NCBI GenBank assembly: GCA_964407165.1
Contig: CAYOUJ010000016.1
Coordinates: 1-41,481, forward strand
Direction: 5' to 3'
Source of the DNA: CAZPKH01 sp964407165
GTDB taxonomy: Bacteria > Bacteroidota > Bacteroidia > Bacteroidales > Muribaculaceae
DNA length: 41,481 nt
A model generated the notes under the pieces. It was not told the DNA's origin. It searched no databases and saw nothing but the letters and a program-made list of their open reading frames with translations. The position numbers were made by a program, and so were the translations under genes. Positions 7,656-17,400 of the stretch are shown here, in pieces. Positions within the stretch are counted from its first letter, which is position 1. The number at the start of each line of letters is the position of its first letter.

Positions 7656-8846
7656 TTATTCGACGTATAGGATTAGACCCTTGAGGTATTCCCCCTCGGG
7701 GTGATAGATGTTGACGGGGTGGTCGGCCGGCTGGGTGAGCTGGTGAAGGATGCGCACCTTGCGGCGTGTCTGCGCGGCGGCGGTGAAGACTGCGAGGCGG
7801 AACTGCTCGCGGCTGATGGCCTGTGAGCAGGAGAATGTGAAGATGATGCTGTGGGGTGCGATCTTCTCGAGGGCGCGTGCGTTGAGGCGGCGGTAGCCCT
7901 GGAGGGCGTTCTTGATGGCCGAGCGGTGCTTGGCGAACGCCGGCGGGTCGAGAATGATCAGGTCGTATGCGCCCGGCTCCATGTTTTGGAGGAACTTGAA
8001 GGCGTCTTCTGCGTGCGAGTGGTGGCGGGTGTCGCCGGGAAAGTTGAGGGCCACGTTGGCGTCGGTGATGCTTATGGCCTTTGCGGAGGAGTCGACGGAA
8101 TCGACGCTCTCAGAGCCTCCGCGAAGGGCGTAGACCGAGAAGCCGCCGGTGTAGCAGAACATGTTTAGCACGCGTCGTCCGCGGCTGAAGCGCTCGAGCA
8201 GGGCGCGGTTGTCGCGCTGGTCGATGAAGAATCCGGTCTTCTGTCCGCGGAGCCAGTCGATGCGAAACTGCAGGCCGTTCTCGGTGGCGACGTCGGTGGT
8301 GAAGTCACCTATAATATATTGGTCTACGGGGTCGAGGCGTGCCTTGAAGGGGAGAGTGGTCTCTGACTTGTAGTATACGTTCTGGATGCCGGCACCGGGG
8401 AGGCTTACGAGCTGCTCGGCGATGGTCTGGCGCGCATAGTGCATGCCTACGGAGTGAGCCTGTAGCACGGCGGTGGGGCCGTAGACGTCGACGATGAGTC
8501 CGGGGAGGAAGTCGCCCTCGCCGTGGACGAGGCGGTAGGCGGTGTTGCGGGGCGGGTCGACGAGACCGAGGGTGCGACGAAGCTGCCACGCGCCCTGCAG
8601 GCGCTCGGCGAAGAAGGTGTGGGAGATGTCGCAGACATGGTCGGCAAGCATGCGCACCGCAATGCTGCCTATCTGATAATGGCCCACGCCGAGAGTGCGG
8701 TGGTCGGCGGTCTCGACGATGACGGTGTCGCCCTCCTCTATGCCATCGGGAACGTGGGCGAGAGCCCCGGAGAATACCCAGGGGTGCATGCGCTCGAGGC
8801 TTTCCTCCTTGCCGCGCTTCAGTGTTATGGTCCTATATTGGCTCAA
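7656..8846 (-). CDS. rlmI: 23S rRNA (cytosine-C5) methyltransferase, RlmI-like
   Basis: A 396-residue protein. The N-terminal PUA domain (about residues 1-80, LKRGKEESLERMHPWVFSGA) and EEGDTVIVETADHRTLGVGHY are characteristic of the RlmI/RlmK group. The Rossmann methyltransferase domain carries VLNMFCYTGGFSVYAL (SAM motif I), the acidic SVDSSAKAIS motif, and LIILDPPAFAKHRSA (the DPPxF motif). FSCS near residue 340 supplies the catalytic Cys expected for m5C formation. The likely reaction is methylation of a cytosine in 23S rRNA (C1962 in E. coli). It lies 19 bp downstream of rseP in the same run. Confidence 0.88.
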   Translation of the reverse strand: MSQYRTITLKRGKEESLERMHPWVFSGALAHVPDGIEEGDTVIVETADHRTLGVGHYQIGSIAVRMLADHVCDISHTFFAERLQGAWQLRRTLGLVDPPRNTAYRLVHGEGDFLPGLIVDVYGPTAVLQAHSVGMHYARQTIAEQLVSLPGAGIQNVYYKSETTLPFKARLDPVDQYIIGDFTTDVATENGLQFRIDWLRGQKTGFFIDQRDNRALLERFSRGRRVLNMFCYTGGFSVYALRGGSESVDSVDSSAKAISITDANVALNFPGDTRHHSHAEDAFKFLQNMEPGAYDLIILDPPAFAKHRSAIKNALQGYRRLNARALEKIAPHSIIFTFSCSQAISREQFRLAVFTAAAQTRRKVRILHQLTQPADHPVNIYHPEGEYLKGLILYVE

Positions 8847-8865
8847 AGCGATAGTTTAAAGGTGG

Positions 8866-10365
8866 TTAACGTAGGGCTCGGATGACGTCCATGCCGTTGG
8901 CGTAGACGAGCAACAACAGCAGGAACACGAAGCCGACAGTCTGGGCGACGCCGAGGAACTTGTCGGGCACCTTGCGGCGTGTGATGACCTCCCAGAGGGT
9001 AAACATAATGTGTCCACCGTCAAGGGCAGGGATGGGAAGGAAGTTCATAAACGCCAGAGCCACTGAGAGGAAGGCGCAAATATTCCAGAACGAATACCAG
9101 TTCCAGGCGTCGGGGAACATCTGTCCGATTGCGCCGAAACCGCCGAGGCTCTCCGCGCCCTGCCGGGTGAAAATGACCTTGAGCGATGAAACGTAGTTTG
9201 ACAGGGTGGTGGTGCCGATCTCGATGCCCTTGGGCACTGACTCGAAAATGCCATACTCCACGACCACAGGCTCATAGACGTCGGTTATGGGTTTGAGCTG
9301 GAAGCCGAGCTTGCCGGCGGAGTTGGGGGTGACGGGGATGACCACCTCCTTGCCGTTGCGGATGACGGTGGCTGTGGTAGCCTTGTCGCTGAACTGCTCG
9401 AGGGCGGGTGTCAGCTCGGTGTAACTCGGGGTCTTGATTGTGTCGATGGCTACGATGCGGTCGCCCGCGAGCAGTCCGGCCAGGTCGGCCGGTTCACCCT
9501 TGACCACGCGGTCGACTACCACGGGCATTCGGTAGGCAAAGAATCCCTTGTCGTTGTTGAGCTGCATCAGAAAGTCCTTGGGAAGGGTAATGTCAACCGT
9601 GTCAGTGTGGTTGCGGAGCACGGTGATGACCTTCGCGTCGGCGAACTGATATAGACAGTCGCTCTCCGAGCCGTCGAGCACCTTGCCGTCGGCGGCGAGC
9701 ATTATGTCACCGTTATGGAAACCGGCGGCTATGGCCGAGGGCACGAAGTCCATGCCCTCGGTGGCGTTCTGCAAAGGTATGTATTTCTCGCCCCAGGTGA
9801 AAGCTATGGCAGCGTATATCACGATGGCCAGAAGGAAGTTAAATAGAACGCCCCCGACCATGACGAGCAGGCGCTCCCACGCGGGCTTGGTGCGGAACTC
9901 CCAGGGCTTGGGCTCGGCCGAGAGCTGGTCGGCGGAAGTGGTCTCGTCGATCATGCCGTCGATGTCGCAGTAGCCTCCGAGGGGCAGCCAGCCGATTCCG
10001 TAAAGGGTTGCGGCCCAGGATGGACGGCCCTTCTTGTTGAGGTCAGCATGCGGCTTTCCGCACTTGAAGCGGAGCAGCGCGCGGGGCTCGTCGCTGACAA
10101 GATCTTTGACAGTGCGGGGCTTGTTGGTGGCGGGGTCGACCTCTATCTTCTCACGGTAAGTCTTTTTGTTCCAGGCGATAATCTCCATGCGCCCCTTGTC
10201 GGGGTAATATTTGAGGATGGAGAACCAGGGGTTGAAGAAGAGGTAGAAACGGTTGACGCGGATGCCGAAAATTCGGGCAAACGTGTAGTGCCCGAGCTCA
10301 TGTATCATTACAAGAAAGCCCAGTGCAACGATAAGTTGCGCGGCTTTGATGAGGAATGTTTCCAT
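8866..10365 (-). CDS. rseP: RIP metalloprotease RseP (site-2 protease)
   Basis: A 499-residue inner-membrane protease. HELGH at residues 22-26 inside the first membrane segment is the zinc motif, and the second conserved motif (NFLPIPALDGGH, about residues 440-452) supplies the third ligand. Two PDZ-like regions lie between (EGMDFVPSAIAAGFHNGD and KGEPADLAGLLAGDRI). It cleaves membrane-anchored substrates such as anti-sigma factors within the membrane; the substrate here is unknown. Its ATG directly abuts the dxr stop codon. The dxr-rseP pairing is common in bacteria. Overlong spacing between the HELGH segment and the PDZ region is usual for Bacteroidetes homologues. Confidence 0.93.
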   Translation of the reverse strand: METFLIKAAQLIVALGFLVMIHELGHYTFARIFGIRVNRFYLFFNPWFSILKYYPDKGRMEIIAWNKKTYREKIEVDPATNKPRTVKDLVSDEPRALLRFKCGKPHADLNKKGRPSWAATLYGIGWLPLGGYCDIDGMIDETTSADQLSAEPKPWEFRTKPAWERLLVMVGGVLFNFLLAIVIYAAIAFTWGEKYIPLQNATEGMDFVPSAIAAGFHNGDIMLAADGKVLDGSESDCLYQFADAKVITVLRNHTDTVDITLPKDFLMQLNNDKGFFAYRMPVVVDRVVKGEPADLAGLLAGDRIVAIDTIKTPSYTELTPALEQFSDKATTATVIRNGKEVVIPVTPNSAGKLGFQLKPITDVYEPVVVEYGIFESVPKGIEIGTTTLSNYVSSLKVIFTRQGAESLGGFGAIGQMFPDAWNWYSFWNICAFLSVALAFMNFLPIPALDGGHIMFTLWEVITRRKVPDKFLGVAQTVGFVFLLLLLVYANGMDVIRALR

Positions 10366-11541
10366 TTACAGAGTTGCGATGCTGTTGACTATCTCTTCAG
10401 CGCGTCGCCGGGCCTCGGTGTTGGTGGCCACGTAGTCGTCATACGAGGGTGCGGCTATTAAGCTGACGGCATCGAGAGTCTTTATAATAGATGTGTATAT
10501 GTCGGTAAACTTGATGCGTCCGTGGAGGAAGGCAGCGTTGGCTACCTCGTTTGCAGCGTTGATGATGCAAGCCGTGTTGCCGCCGCGGCGCAGGGCATAG
10601 TCGGCGAGTGTAAGACACGGAAAGCGGTGAGTGTCCGGCTGCTCGAAAGTCAGACGGGCATAGTCGGCGATAGAGAGGCGCCGTTCGGCTCCGGGCAGGC
10701 GCACGGTGTCGGCCAGGGCGTAGCTGATGGGCAGGTGCATGTCGGGTATGCCGAGCTGGGCCTTTATGGCCCCATCGGTGAACTCCACCATCGAGTGGAC
10801 GATGGACTGGGGGTGCACCACGGCCTCGATGCGCTCGGGGGGTATGTCGAAGAGCCAGCGTGCCTCTATAATCTCGAAGGCCTTGTTGAGCATCGTTGCG
10901 GAGTCGATAGTAATCTTGGCGCCCATGCTCCAGTTGGGATGGTTGAGGGCGTCGGCGACGGTTACCGTGGCAAGCTCGCTCTGCGGCTTGGTGCGGAAGG
11001 GGCCCCCGGAAGCGGTGATTATCAGGCGGCTGACACTGCTCCGATCCTCGCCTTCGAGACACTGGTAGATGGCAGAGTGCTCCGAGTCGACCGGGACGAT
11101 GCGGCTCTTTGAGCGCTCGAGCATGCGGGTGATCAGTTCGCCGGCTACCACTAATGTCTCCTTGTTGGCCAGGGCGATGCGGCGTCCGGCGCGTATGGCG
11201 CGTATGGTTGGCGCGAGGCCGCTGTAGCCCACGGTGGCGGTGACCACGGTAGAGTAGTCGTCGCGGTCCATGGCACCGGCCAGCGCGGCGTCGCCCGAGG
11301 CTGTCTCTATGCCCAGGTGTGACAGGGCATTGTGCAGCTCGCGGTAGCGGCGCTCGTCGGCGATGATGGCCAGACGGGGCCGAAACTCCATGGCCTGCTC
11401 GATGAGCCGGTCGACATTCTTGCCGGCGGCGAGTATGGTGGGGCGGAAGAGGTTGGGGTATTGGCGGCACACGTCGAGCGTCTGCCGGCCAATGGAGCCG
11501 GTGCTTCCGAGTATTGCTATATTTTGCGCGGTATCTATCAT
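10366..11541 (-). CDS. dxr: 1-deoxy-D-xylulose 5-phosphate reductoisomerase
   Basis: A 391-residue cytoplasmic enzyme of the non-mevalonate isoprenoid pathway, converting DXP to MEP with NADPH. The NADPH-binding motif GSTGSIGRQTLDV lies at residues 12-24. Metal/substrate motifs are VPVDSEHSAIYQCLEG, TASGGPFR, and HPNWSMGAKITIDSATMLNKA, all near-invariant in Dxr. Length is normal. It starts the run dxr-rseP-rlmI-M49-OMP and lies 76 bp downstream of the last gene of the APE operon, in the same direction, so read-through is possible. Confidence 0.97.
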   Translation of the reverse strand: MIDTAQNIAILGSTGSIGRQTLDVCRQYPNLFRPTILAAGKNVDRLIEQAMEFRPRLAIIADERRYRELHNALSHLGIETASGDAALAGAMDRDDYSTVVTATVGYSGLAPTIRAIRAGRRIALANKETLVVAGELITRMLERSKSRIVPVDSEHSAIYQCLEGEDRSSVSRLIITASGGPFRTKPQSELATVTVADALNHPNWSMGAKITIDSATMLNKAFEIIEARWLFDIPPERIEAVVHPQSIVHSMVEFTDGAIKAQLGIPDMHLPISYALADTVRLPGAERRLSIADYARLTFEQPDTHRFPCLTLADYALRRGGNTACIINAANEVANAAFLHGRIKFTDIYTSIIKTLDAVSLIAAPSYDDYVATNTEARRRAEEIVNSIATL

Positions 11542-11549
11542 CCAAAGTG

Positions 11550-11557
11550 CAAAGTTA
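11550..11557 (-). promoter_or_regulatory. -7 box in front of dxr
   Basis: CAAAGTTA on the plus strand reads TAACTTTG on the minus strand, a perfect TAnnTTTG. The predicted start is only a few nt from the dxr ATG at 11541, implying a very short or absent leader. No clear -33 TTG is present at the usual distance. Confidence 0.5.
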
Positions 11558-11617
11558 CGAAAAAAGTTTGATACCGCGGCCAGCGTAAACAGAATTTAAG
11601 ACACTACGACATCTACA

Positions 11618-12937
11618 TCAATCTCGGGTTCGGTAATATTTGCGGTTTAGCTTGCCGTTATAGGTGCGTGCGATGGCGTCTACGGCTGCATACATTTGAG
11701 GTATCTTGTGTTTCTCAAGCCTGGCTGCCAGGTGTCGGCCCAATGTCTTTACATCTACCGAGCAGCCGTTTTCGGCCACATAGAGCAGGCCCAACACGCT
11801 GCCCAGCACTGGGTGGGGGCTCTCGATGCAGATGCAGTCTTTGATGCCGGCAAACGCCTTTGCGGCGTCCTCCACCTCAACGGGGTTGACTTTGTATCCG
11901 CCGCAGTTGATGATATCGTCGTCGCGGCCCGTCAGGTGCAGCCTCCCGGCATCGTCTACCTCTCCTCGGTCGCGGGTATATACCACCCCGTCGCGAAGTA
12001 CCGAAAGGGTGAGGGCGTCGTCGCCGACATATCCCGTCATCACCGTGTCGCCGGAGCATCTGATCAGGCCGTCAGGGCTTATGCAGAGCGTGGAGTGTTT
12101 CATAGTGCGGCCAAGGCAGCCGGCCACGCACGCGTCATGGTTGAAGTCGTGAGTGGCAATTATGCCGGTCTCTGTAGAGGCGTAGGTGTTAAAGAGCCGG
12201 CTGTCGGGGAGTGCCCGACAGATGGCCTCCATGTCGGACTGCGCGATTGGCGCGGCGCCTGTCTCCAAGAACTCGATTTTGCCGCTCAATGCTATCAGTT
12301 CATCCTTGCCGAATTGCAGCATCATGCGTATGGCGGAAGGCACCATGAAGGTGGCCGCGCGGGAGGGGGCGTTGCGGACAGCGGCAAACAGTGCGCCCAG
12401 GTCTTTGGCCCCGTCAAGGATGACTATGGTGGCCCCGACCATGAGCGACGGCCATATCTTGCTGAGGCTCCCGATATGGTTGAGGGGTCCGCAGATGATG
12501 AAGGTCAGGTCGCCGTGAAATCCCTGCGCGTCAATGAGGTTTTCGGCATTGGCCAGGATGGCGCGCCGGCTGATCATCGTGCCTTTCTGCCGACCCGTCG
12601 TGCCGGTGGTGAACAGTATGTCGGCCACCTCTGCAGGGACATGGCTGCCGGCTATCACACGGCTCACATCTTCCACCTGACGCTCTGTGGCATCATGCTC
12701 GAGAGGCACCATGACCTTGCCGGCCAAATGAGCGGCAAGGTACGTGACTATGAAGTCCGGGGTCTGGTTGGCGCGCATGACCAGCGCCCGCTCATCGTCA
12801 CACCGCATCGTCAGGGCGCGGGCACACACACGGGCCCACAACTCCCCGTAAGTGAGCGTGACATCGCCACATATCACGGCCGGATGGCCCGGGTGTGAAG
12901 CAGCCGCCTGCCTGACATGATCCTCAAGCGTTCTCAT
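11618..12937 (-). CDS. AMP-dependent acyl/aryl ligase of the APE cluster
   Basis: A 439-residue member of the ANL superfamily, somewhat shorter than the usual 500 or more. The P-loop TGTTGRQKG lies at residues 111-119. Further motifs are NTYASTETG (A5), YTRDRGEVDDAGRLHLTGRDDD (A7/A8 hinge, here quoted only in part as RDRGEVDDAGRLHLTGRDDD) and NGKLNRK with the catalytic Lys of A10 near the C terminus. In APE and flexirubin pathways such ligases activate the aryl starter acid and load it on an ACP. The start codon overlaps the preceding ACP gene by 14 bp, suggesting that ligase and carrier are made together. It is the last gene of the operon. Confidence 0.85.
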   Translation of the reverse strand: MRTLEDHVRQAAASHPGHPAVICGDVTLTYGELWARVCARALTMRCDDERALVMRANQTPDFIVTYLAAHLAGKVMVPLEHDATERQVEDVSRVIAGSHVPAEVADILFTTGTTGRQKGTMISRRAILANAENLIDAQGFHGDLTFIICGPLNHIGSLSKIWPSLMVGATIVILDGAKDLGALFAAVRNAPSRAATFMVPSAIRMMLQFGKDELIALSGKIEFLETGAAPIAQSDMEAICRALPDSRLFNTYASTETGIIATHDFNHDACVAGCLGRTMKHSTLCISPDGLIRCSGDTVMTGYVGDDALTLSVLRDGVVYTRDRGEVDDAGRLHLTGRDDDIINCGGYKVNPVEVEDAAKAFAGIKDCICIESPHPVLGSVLGLLYVAENGCSVDVKTLGRHLAARLEKHKIPQMYAAVDAIARTYNGKLNRKYYRTRD

Positions 12938-13160
12938 CGGCGCCGGGCAGTTTTGATTTCACCAGACAGACGATGCTGTCAAGGTTCATGAAGTTTTTCG
13001 GCGTTACGTCAGATGCTGTCAGCTCCACGCCATATTCCTGTGACACCACCATGAGAATGGTGGTTATGCCCAACGAGTCGAGCTCGCTGAAGAGGTATTC
13101 TGAGTCGAAGTCTACCAATGGCAAAATTCCTTGCAAAAGTGTGCGGAGGCGTTCTTTCAT
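12924..13160 (-). CDS. acyl carrier protein (ACP 3 of the cluster)
   Basis: A 78-residue acidic helical protein. LDSLGI contains the predicted phosphopantetheine attachment serine at residue 29. The longer frame reaching 13403 lies inside the esterase gene and is a shadow; the ATG at 13158-13160 gives MKERLRTLL and sits 1 bp after the esterase stop. The next gene, the AMP ligase, overlaps its end by 14 bp, so this ACP is the likely acceptor of the activated starter. It diverges from the other two ACPs of the cluster in having EYGVELTASDVTPKNFMNL as helix III region. Confidence 0.82.
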   Translation of the reverse strand: MKERLRTLLQGILPLVDFDSEYLFSELDSLGITTILMVVSQEYGVELTASDVTPKNFMNLDSIVCLVKSKLPGADENA

Positions 13161-13161
13161 G

Positions 13162-14484
13162 TCAATCAAAGAGTTTGGGAAGGAGGTCGACGAGGTAACG
13201 GCGCCAGTTGGTCCAGGTGTGTCCTCCCTCCGATTCGTTATATGTGTATTCAAACTTGTTTTTGTCGAGCTTCTTGCGAAGGTCGTCGTTGAGTTTCTTG
13301 GTAAAGTCGTCAGAGCCCACCGCGATGTATACCAGCGCGGGCTGCCCGTCGAAGAATGTTTTGAGTTTTTCGTCGAAATCGCTGTAAATGTCCAGGTCGG
13401 CATCAGCCTCGGGCGAGCCGGCGATGTTGCTGATGGCGCGGTCGACAGAGCCGCCGCCGAGAAACGGGAATGTCTTCTTCAGGGCATCCCAGCCCTCCCC
13501 TACTGACTTCAGGCCGCCAATGCTGCCGTCAGACAGCGCATTGGTGGTCTGGGCGGAAAACAGTGCCAGGTAATCGAAAGTCTGCGGGTTGTTGACGGTC
13601 GTGTAAAGGGCATGGAGTCCACCTAATGACAAGCCGGCGATGGCACGGTGATGCTTGTCGGCGGCGGTGCGGTAATTTGAGTCGACATACGATACAATTT
13701 CAGGCACGAATGACCGTTCAAACTTGCCAAACATCGACGACACATTGTTTCCCGATGGCATGACGTCAGGGTCGTTTGGGTCGTCGCCCGGGGCGGCCGC
13801 CAAGTCGACATTGCCGTTTGGCATCACCACTATCATGGGCTTGCATCTGCCGGAGGCGATAAGGTTGTCCATGATTTGCACCAGGCGTCCGCAGTCGGCC
13901 CACGCCGTTTCATCGCCGCCACTGCCATGCAGCAGATAGAGCACGGGGTAGCGCTTGGCCGACTTGGAGTATCCATGTGGGAGGTATATCGCCATTCGCC
14001 GCCTGGTCATGCCGTTGAGCGACGAGGGATACCAAACATATTGCAGGGAGCCGCCCTTTGAGGCATTGTCCACATAGTCGTCGGCCGGTTCGCCAGGGAT
14101 TATGAAGTAATTGTTGACAGTGGCTATGTCTCTCACAATATTGGGGTTTCGGCTGTCGTAGATAGTCGAGTCGCCCACTATGAAGCGATACCAGTATAGC
14201 TCCGGCGGCAGCGGCTTGGTAGTATATGTCCATACTCCGGAGCTGTCGCGGGTCATGTCATCCTTGCCATCCTTGGCAAGCATGCCTGAGAACGGTACAA
14301 CCGACTTGCCCTTGACAAAGATATTTCCTTGTATGGTCACCTCTTTTGCCGAAGGATTGACATAAGTGATGGTGACCGACATGTCGTCATTGACGGTGAC
14401 AGGCGCCACGTCGGCCAAAGCCGGCAAAGCGGCCAAGGGCGCCACCGTCGACAGCAGGCATTTAAGAAAGTTGTGCAACATCAT
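13162..14484 (-). CDS. secreted esterase (PF00756-type) with N-terminal Ig-like domain
   Basis: A 440-residue protein with a signal peptide (ending near LAALPALADVAP). Residues about 30-130 resemble the early-set/CBM48-like domain found before feruloyl and carbohydrate esterases (VTIQGNIFVKGKS, YWYRFIVGDSTIYD). The alpha/beta hydrolase domain has RYPVLYLLHGSGGDETAW, the nucleophile elbow GLSLGG (Ser near 285) and GGHTW (catalytic His near 421). It overlaps the MMPL gene by 23 bp and lies 1 bp from the ACP. A role in trimming or transferring the aryl polyene ester in the periplasm is inferred from context only. Confidence 0.8.
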   Translation of the reverse strand: MMLHNFLKCLLSTVAPLAALPALADVAPVTVNDDMSVTITYVNPSAKEVTIQGNIFVKGKSVVPFSGMLAKDGKDDMTRDSSGVWTYTTKPLPPELYWYRFIVGDSTIYDSRNPNIVRDIATVNNYFIIPGEPADDYVDNASKGGSLQYVWYPSSLNGMTRRRMAIYLPHGYSKSAKRYPVLYLLHGSGGDETAWADCGRLVQIMDNLIASGRCKPMIVVMPNGNVDLAAAPGDDPNDPDVMPSGNNVSSMFGKFERSFVPEIVSYVDSNYRTAADKHHRAIAGLSLGGLHALYTTVNNPQTFDYLALFSAQTTNALSDGSIGGLKSVGEGWDALKKTFPFLGGGSVDRAISNIAGSPEADADLDIYSDFDEKLKTFFDGQPALVYIAVGSDDFTKKLNDDLRKKLDKNKFEYTYNESEGGHTWTNWRRYLVDLLPKLFD

Positions 14485-17400
14485 ACGTTATATCGTCGTT
14501 GGAGGGTACAGAGTGTGTATATTCAAGGTTGCGGACAATGTCTTGCGCGGCATAGCGGGCCACGGCAAGCTTGTCGGGATCAGGGTCGGTGGCCACTATG
14601 TGAGACTGCGGATGCACCAGCGCCATGAGCAACGGCATCTCGCCATACCCGCAGCCGGTGATGATGATGGCCGCAGGCTGCCGTCGGTCGATGACAGAGG
14701 AGTAGTTATGGTTCTTTTTGAGATTCCGGCGTACGGTATTGGTGATTTCGGCGCCTTTGTATCGGTATCGGTCAATGACCAGCGAAGCGTAATAACCGGC
14801 CGTCTCATACCGGCGGCACAACGTGTCGTACTCCGCCGCCATGTGACGGTGCACCAGGATGGCCATCTTGCCGTAGTGGTCGCTCCAGAGCTCGTCGCCC
14901 GGACAGATGCGCTTGCCGATGTGTATGTTGATGGATCCGCTGTAGCAAGCAAAACTCTTGATGGGCATCAAATGGTTTACGCCATGGAGCAAAACGGGCA
15001 ATACATCCACGCCAAGTCGGGTGGCCAGATAGAACGGCCCTTTGTGACAGCGCAGCACCGATGACTTTGGGTTTCGCTCACCCTCGGGGAAGAAGGCGAT
15101 GCTGTAGCCCAGCGCTATAAATGAGCGGAACTTCTCCATGTCGCGCTGCAGCGACGAGTCTTTCCACGCCGTAAAGTTTGACTGGCGGATAGTGTAAAAC
15201 CCAAGCCATCTAAACATCACCCGCACCACGGGATTCATGCTCGAGCGCTCATTGGCCACTATGATAATCTTGGGACTCCACGCCATAAAGAACATTGGGT
15301 CGAGCAGCGACTGGTGGTTGGAAACAATGATGCACGGCTTGTCAAGCTGTTCATTGTATTGATTGTGCATGCGTATGCGCACGCCCGGCAGCAGCCGCTC
15401 GTCGAGCCGGTGGTTGAAAGTGACAAATTTGTGGAAGAGCCTTTCGGTGGCCGGAGTCCGGCGCCCGACCACAAACAGGAAGAAACCCAGGATATAGGCC
15501 AGTAACAGCTGAAACAGCCACCAGGCCCCGCAAAACCACGTGCGCATCACCGGCCCGAGAGTGAGCGGGCGGCGGCGATACCGGCCGTGGCTGCGCGTAA
15601 GCCACCCGAACACCCACGGCGGAAGCATCCATGCCATCAGCACCACCGAGCTCATGCCGATAATCGTCACCTCAGCCAGTGAATGAAGCGCCGGGTGCTT
15701 GGCAAGGATAAGAGTGCCTATGCCGATGAACATTATCAGCGCCGAGACTATGATCGACTGCTTGTATGAAGCCAACATCCGCTTGCGATAAGCGTACTCG
15801 TAGCAACACCCCTCAGTGATGAAGATGGTATAGTCGTCGCCCTGGCCGAAGATAAACGTGGCCAGGATTATGTTGACTATGTTGAACTGTATCCCCGTCA
15901 ACCCCATAATGCCCATGATCCATATCCAGCTCACAGCCATGGGCAAGAACGAGAGCATGGCCAACTCTATCGAGCTGAACGAGAACCATAGGAAGAGGAA
16001 CACAATAATACCGCAGGCCCAGCCGATATAGTTGAAGTTGTCTGACAGGCTTCGGGCCATGGAGCTGTTCATCTGCTGCACATCGAAGGCAAAGCCATCA
16101 AACGACAGACTGTCAATCTCCTGCTTGACATCGGCCATCTCAGCCTGGGGCACTGACACCACGCTGACTATGCGATACTGCCCCTTGTCGGCGTCGAGGC
16201 TCAGATGCCGACTGAAAAGGTTGTGGAGGGGGCTGAAATCATCAAATTCCCGTGGGGTGTAGTCTGATTTTAGTATGTTTACAAAATCATCGAAAGCATG
16301 TTCTTCAAACCCCAGCCGGCGCGCTTCTATCGCCAAAGTGCCCATAAGCTCCTCCCTGTGGGCGTCTACGAACTCATTCCATCGGTCAATGCGCCTCTGC
16401 TGTTCAGAGACTGACGGCATAAAGCGTGCACAACCGGCGACGGCGACCCCGGGATACTTGGCCAGGGAGGAGTCTAACGATGCTGTGAGCTGCCTGTGGC
16501 GGTCAAGAGCCTCGTCGACAGACGCGCCCGTCGAGACCACATAGATGCTCTGCACGTCGCGTGACTCGGCAGAAGCAAACTGCTTGAAATATTCCATGTC
16601 GGCACGCTGCTCTTCAGTCAGATAGTTGATGTGGCTCATGTTGGCGTCGAAGGTGGTGCGGGTGGCATAATATGCCAGCACGCACGTTAGCAATAACACA
16701 GCTATGACGGCCCAACGGTGCTTCTCGAGGGAGAGGTTGCCGAGACGTTCAAGAAATTTTACCGGCCGCGCCGTCTGTGACCTTCTTAACGAGGCAATAT
16801 GCGGCAGATATATGGCCACAAACACTATGGTGCCGATCAGTATGAACGCGCTGAAGATGCCGAGGTCGCGCAGCGCCGTGGCCTTGATGGGCACAAGGGC
16901 TATGAAAGCGCCGACCGTGGTGACATTGCCTATCACCAAGGGGGATATAATCTCCCTTAGCACCTGGCGCATTGACTGCGTGTGTGCTATGTGGGCTATC
17001 AAGTGTAGCGGGTAATTGACAGCGATGCCAAGTATTATGCTGGAGATGCCGACGACTATCAGGGAGACACTGTCATGGATGACTGACAGCATGGCCATGG
17101 CAAACAGCCATCCCCATCCCACCGACACGACGATGAGCAGTATGTTGAACGGACGACGGAACACCAACACCAACAACGCCACAATCAATACCAGCGCTAT
17201 GGCTATCGACAGGGTGCTGTCACGCTTGATCTGTGAGGCGTTTTCCACGGCTATCGTAGGGCCGCCGATATAATGCAACGACACCTGCGGACAGACTTGC
17301 ATTAACGAGTCGGCCACACCGTCAAGCATTGCGGTAAGGAGTGCGTTGTTGCGGGTCTCGCTGTTGCCGTAGGGCGACTCAAGCATGGCTATTGCACGAG

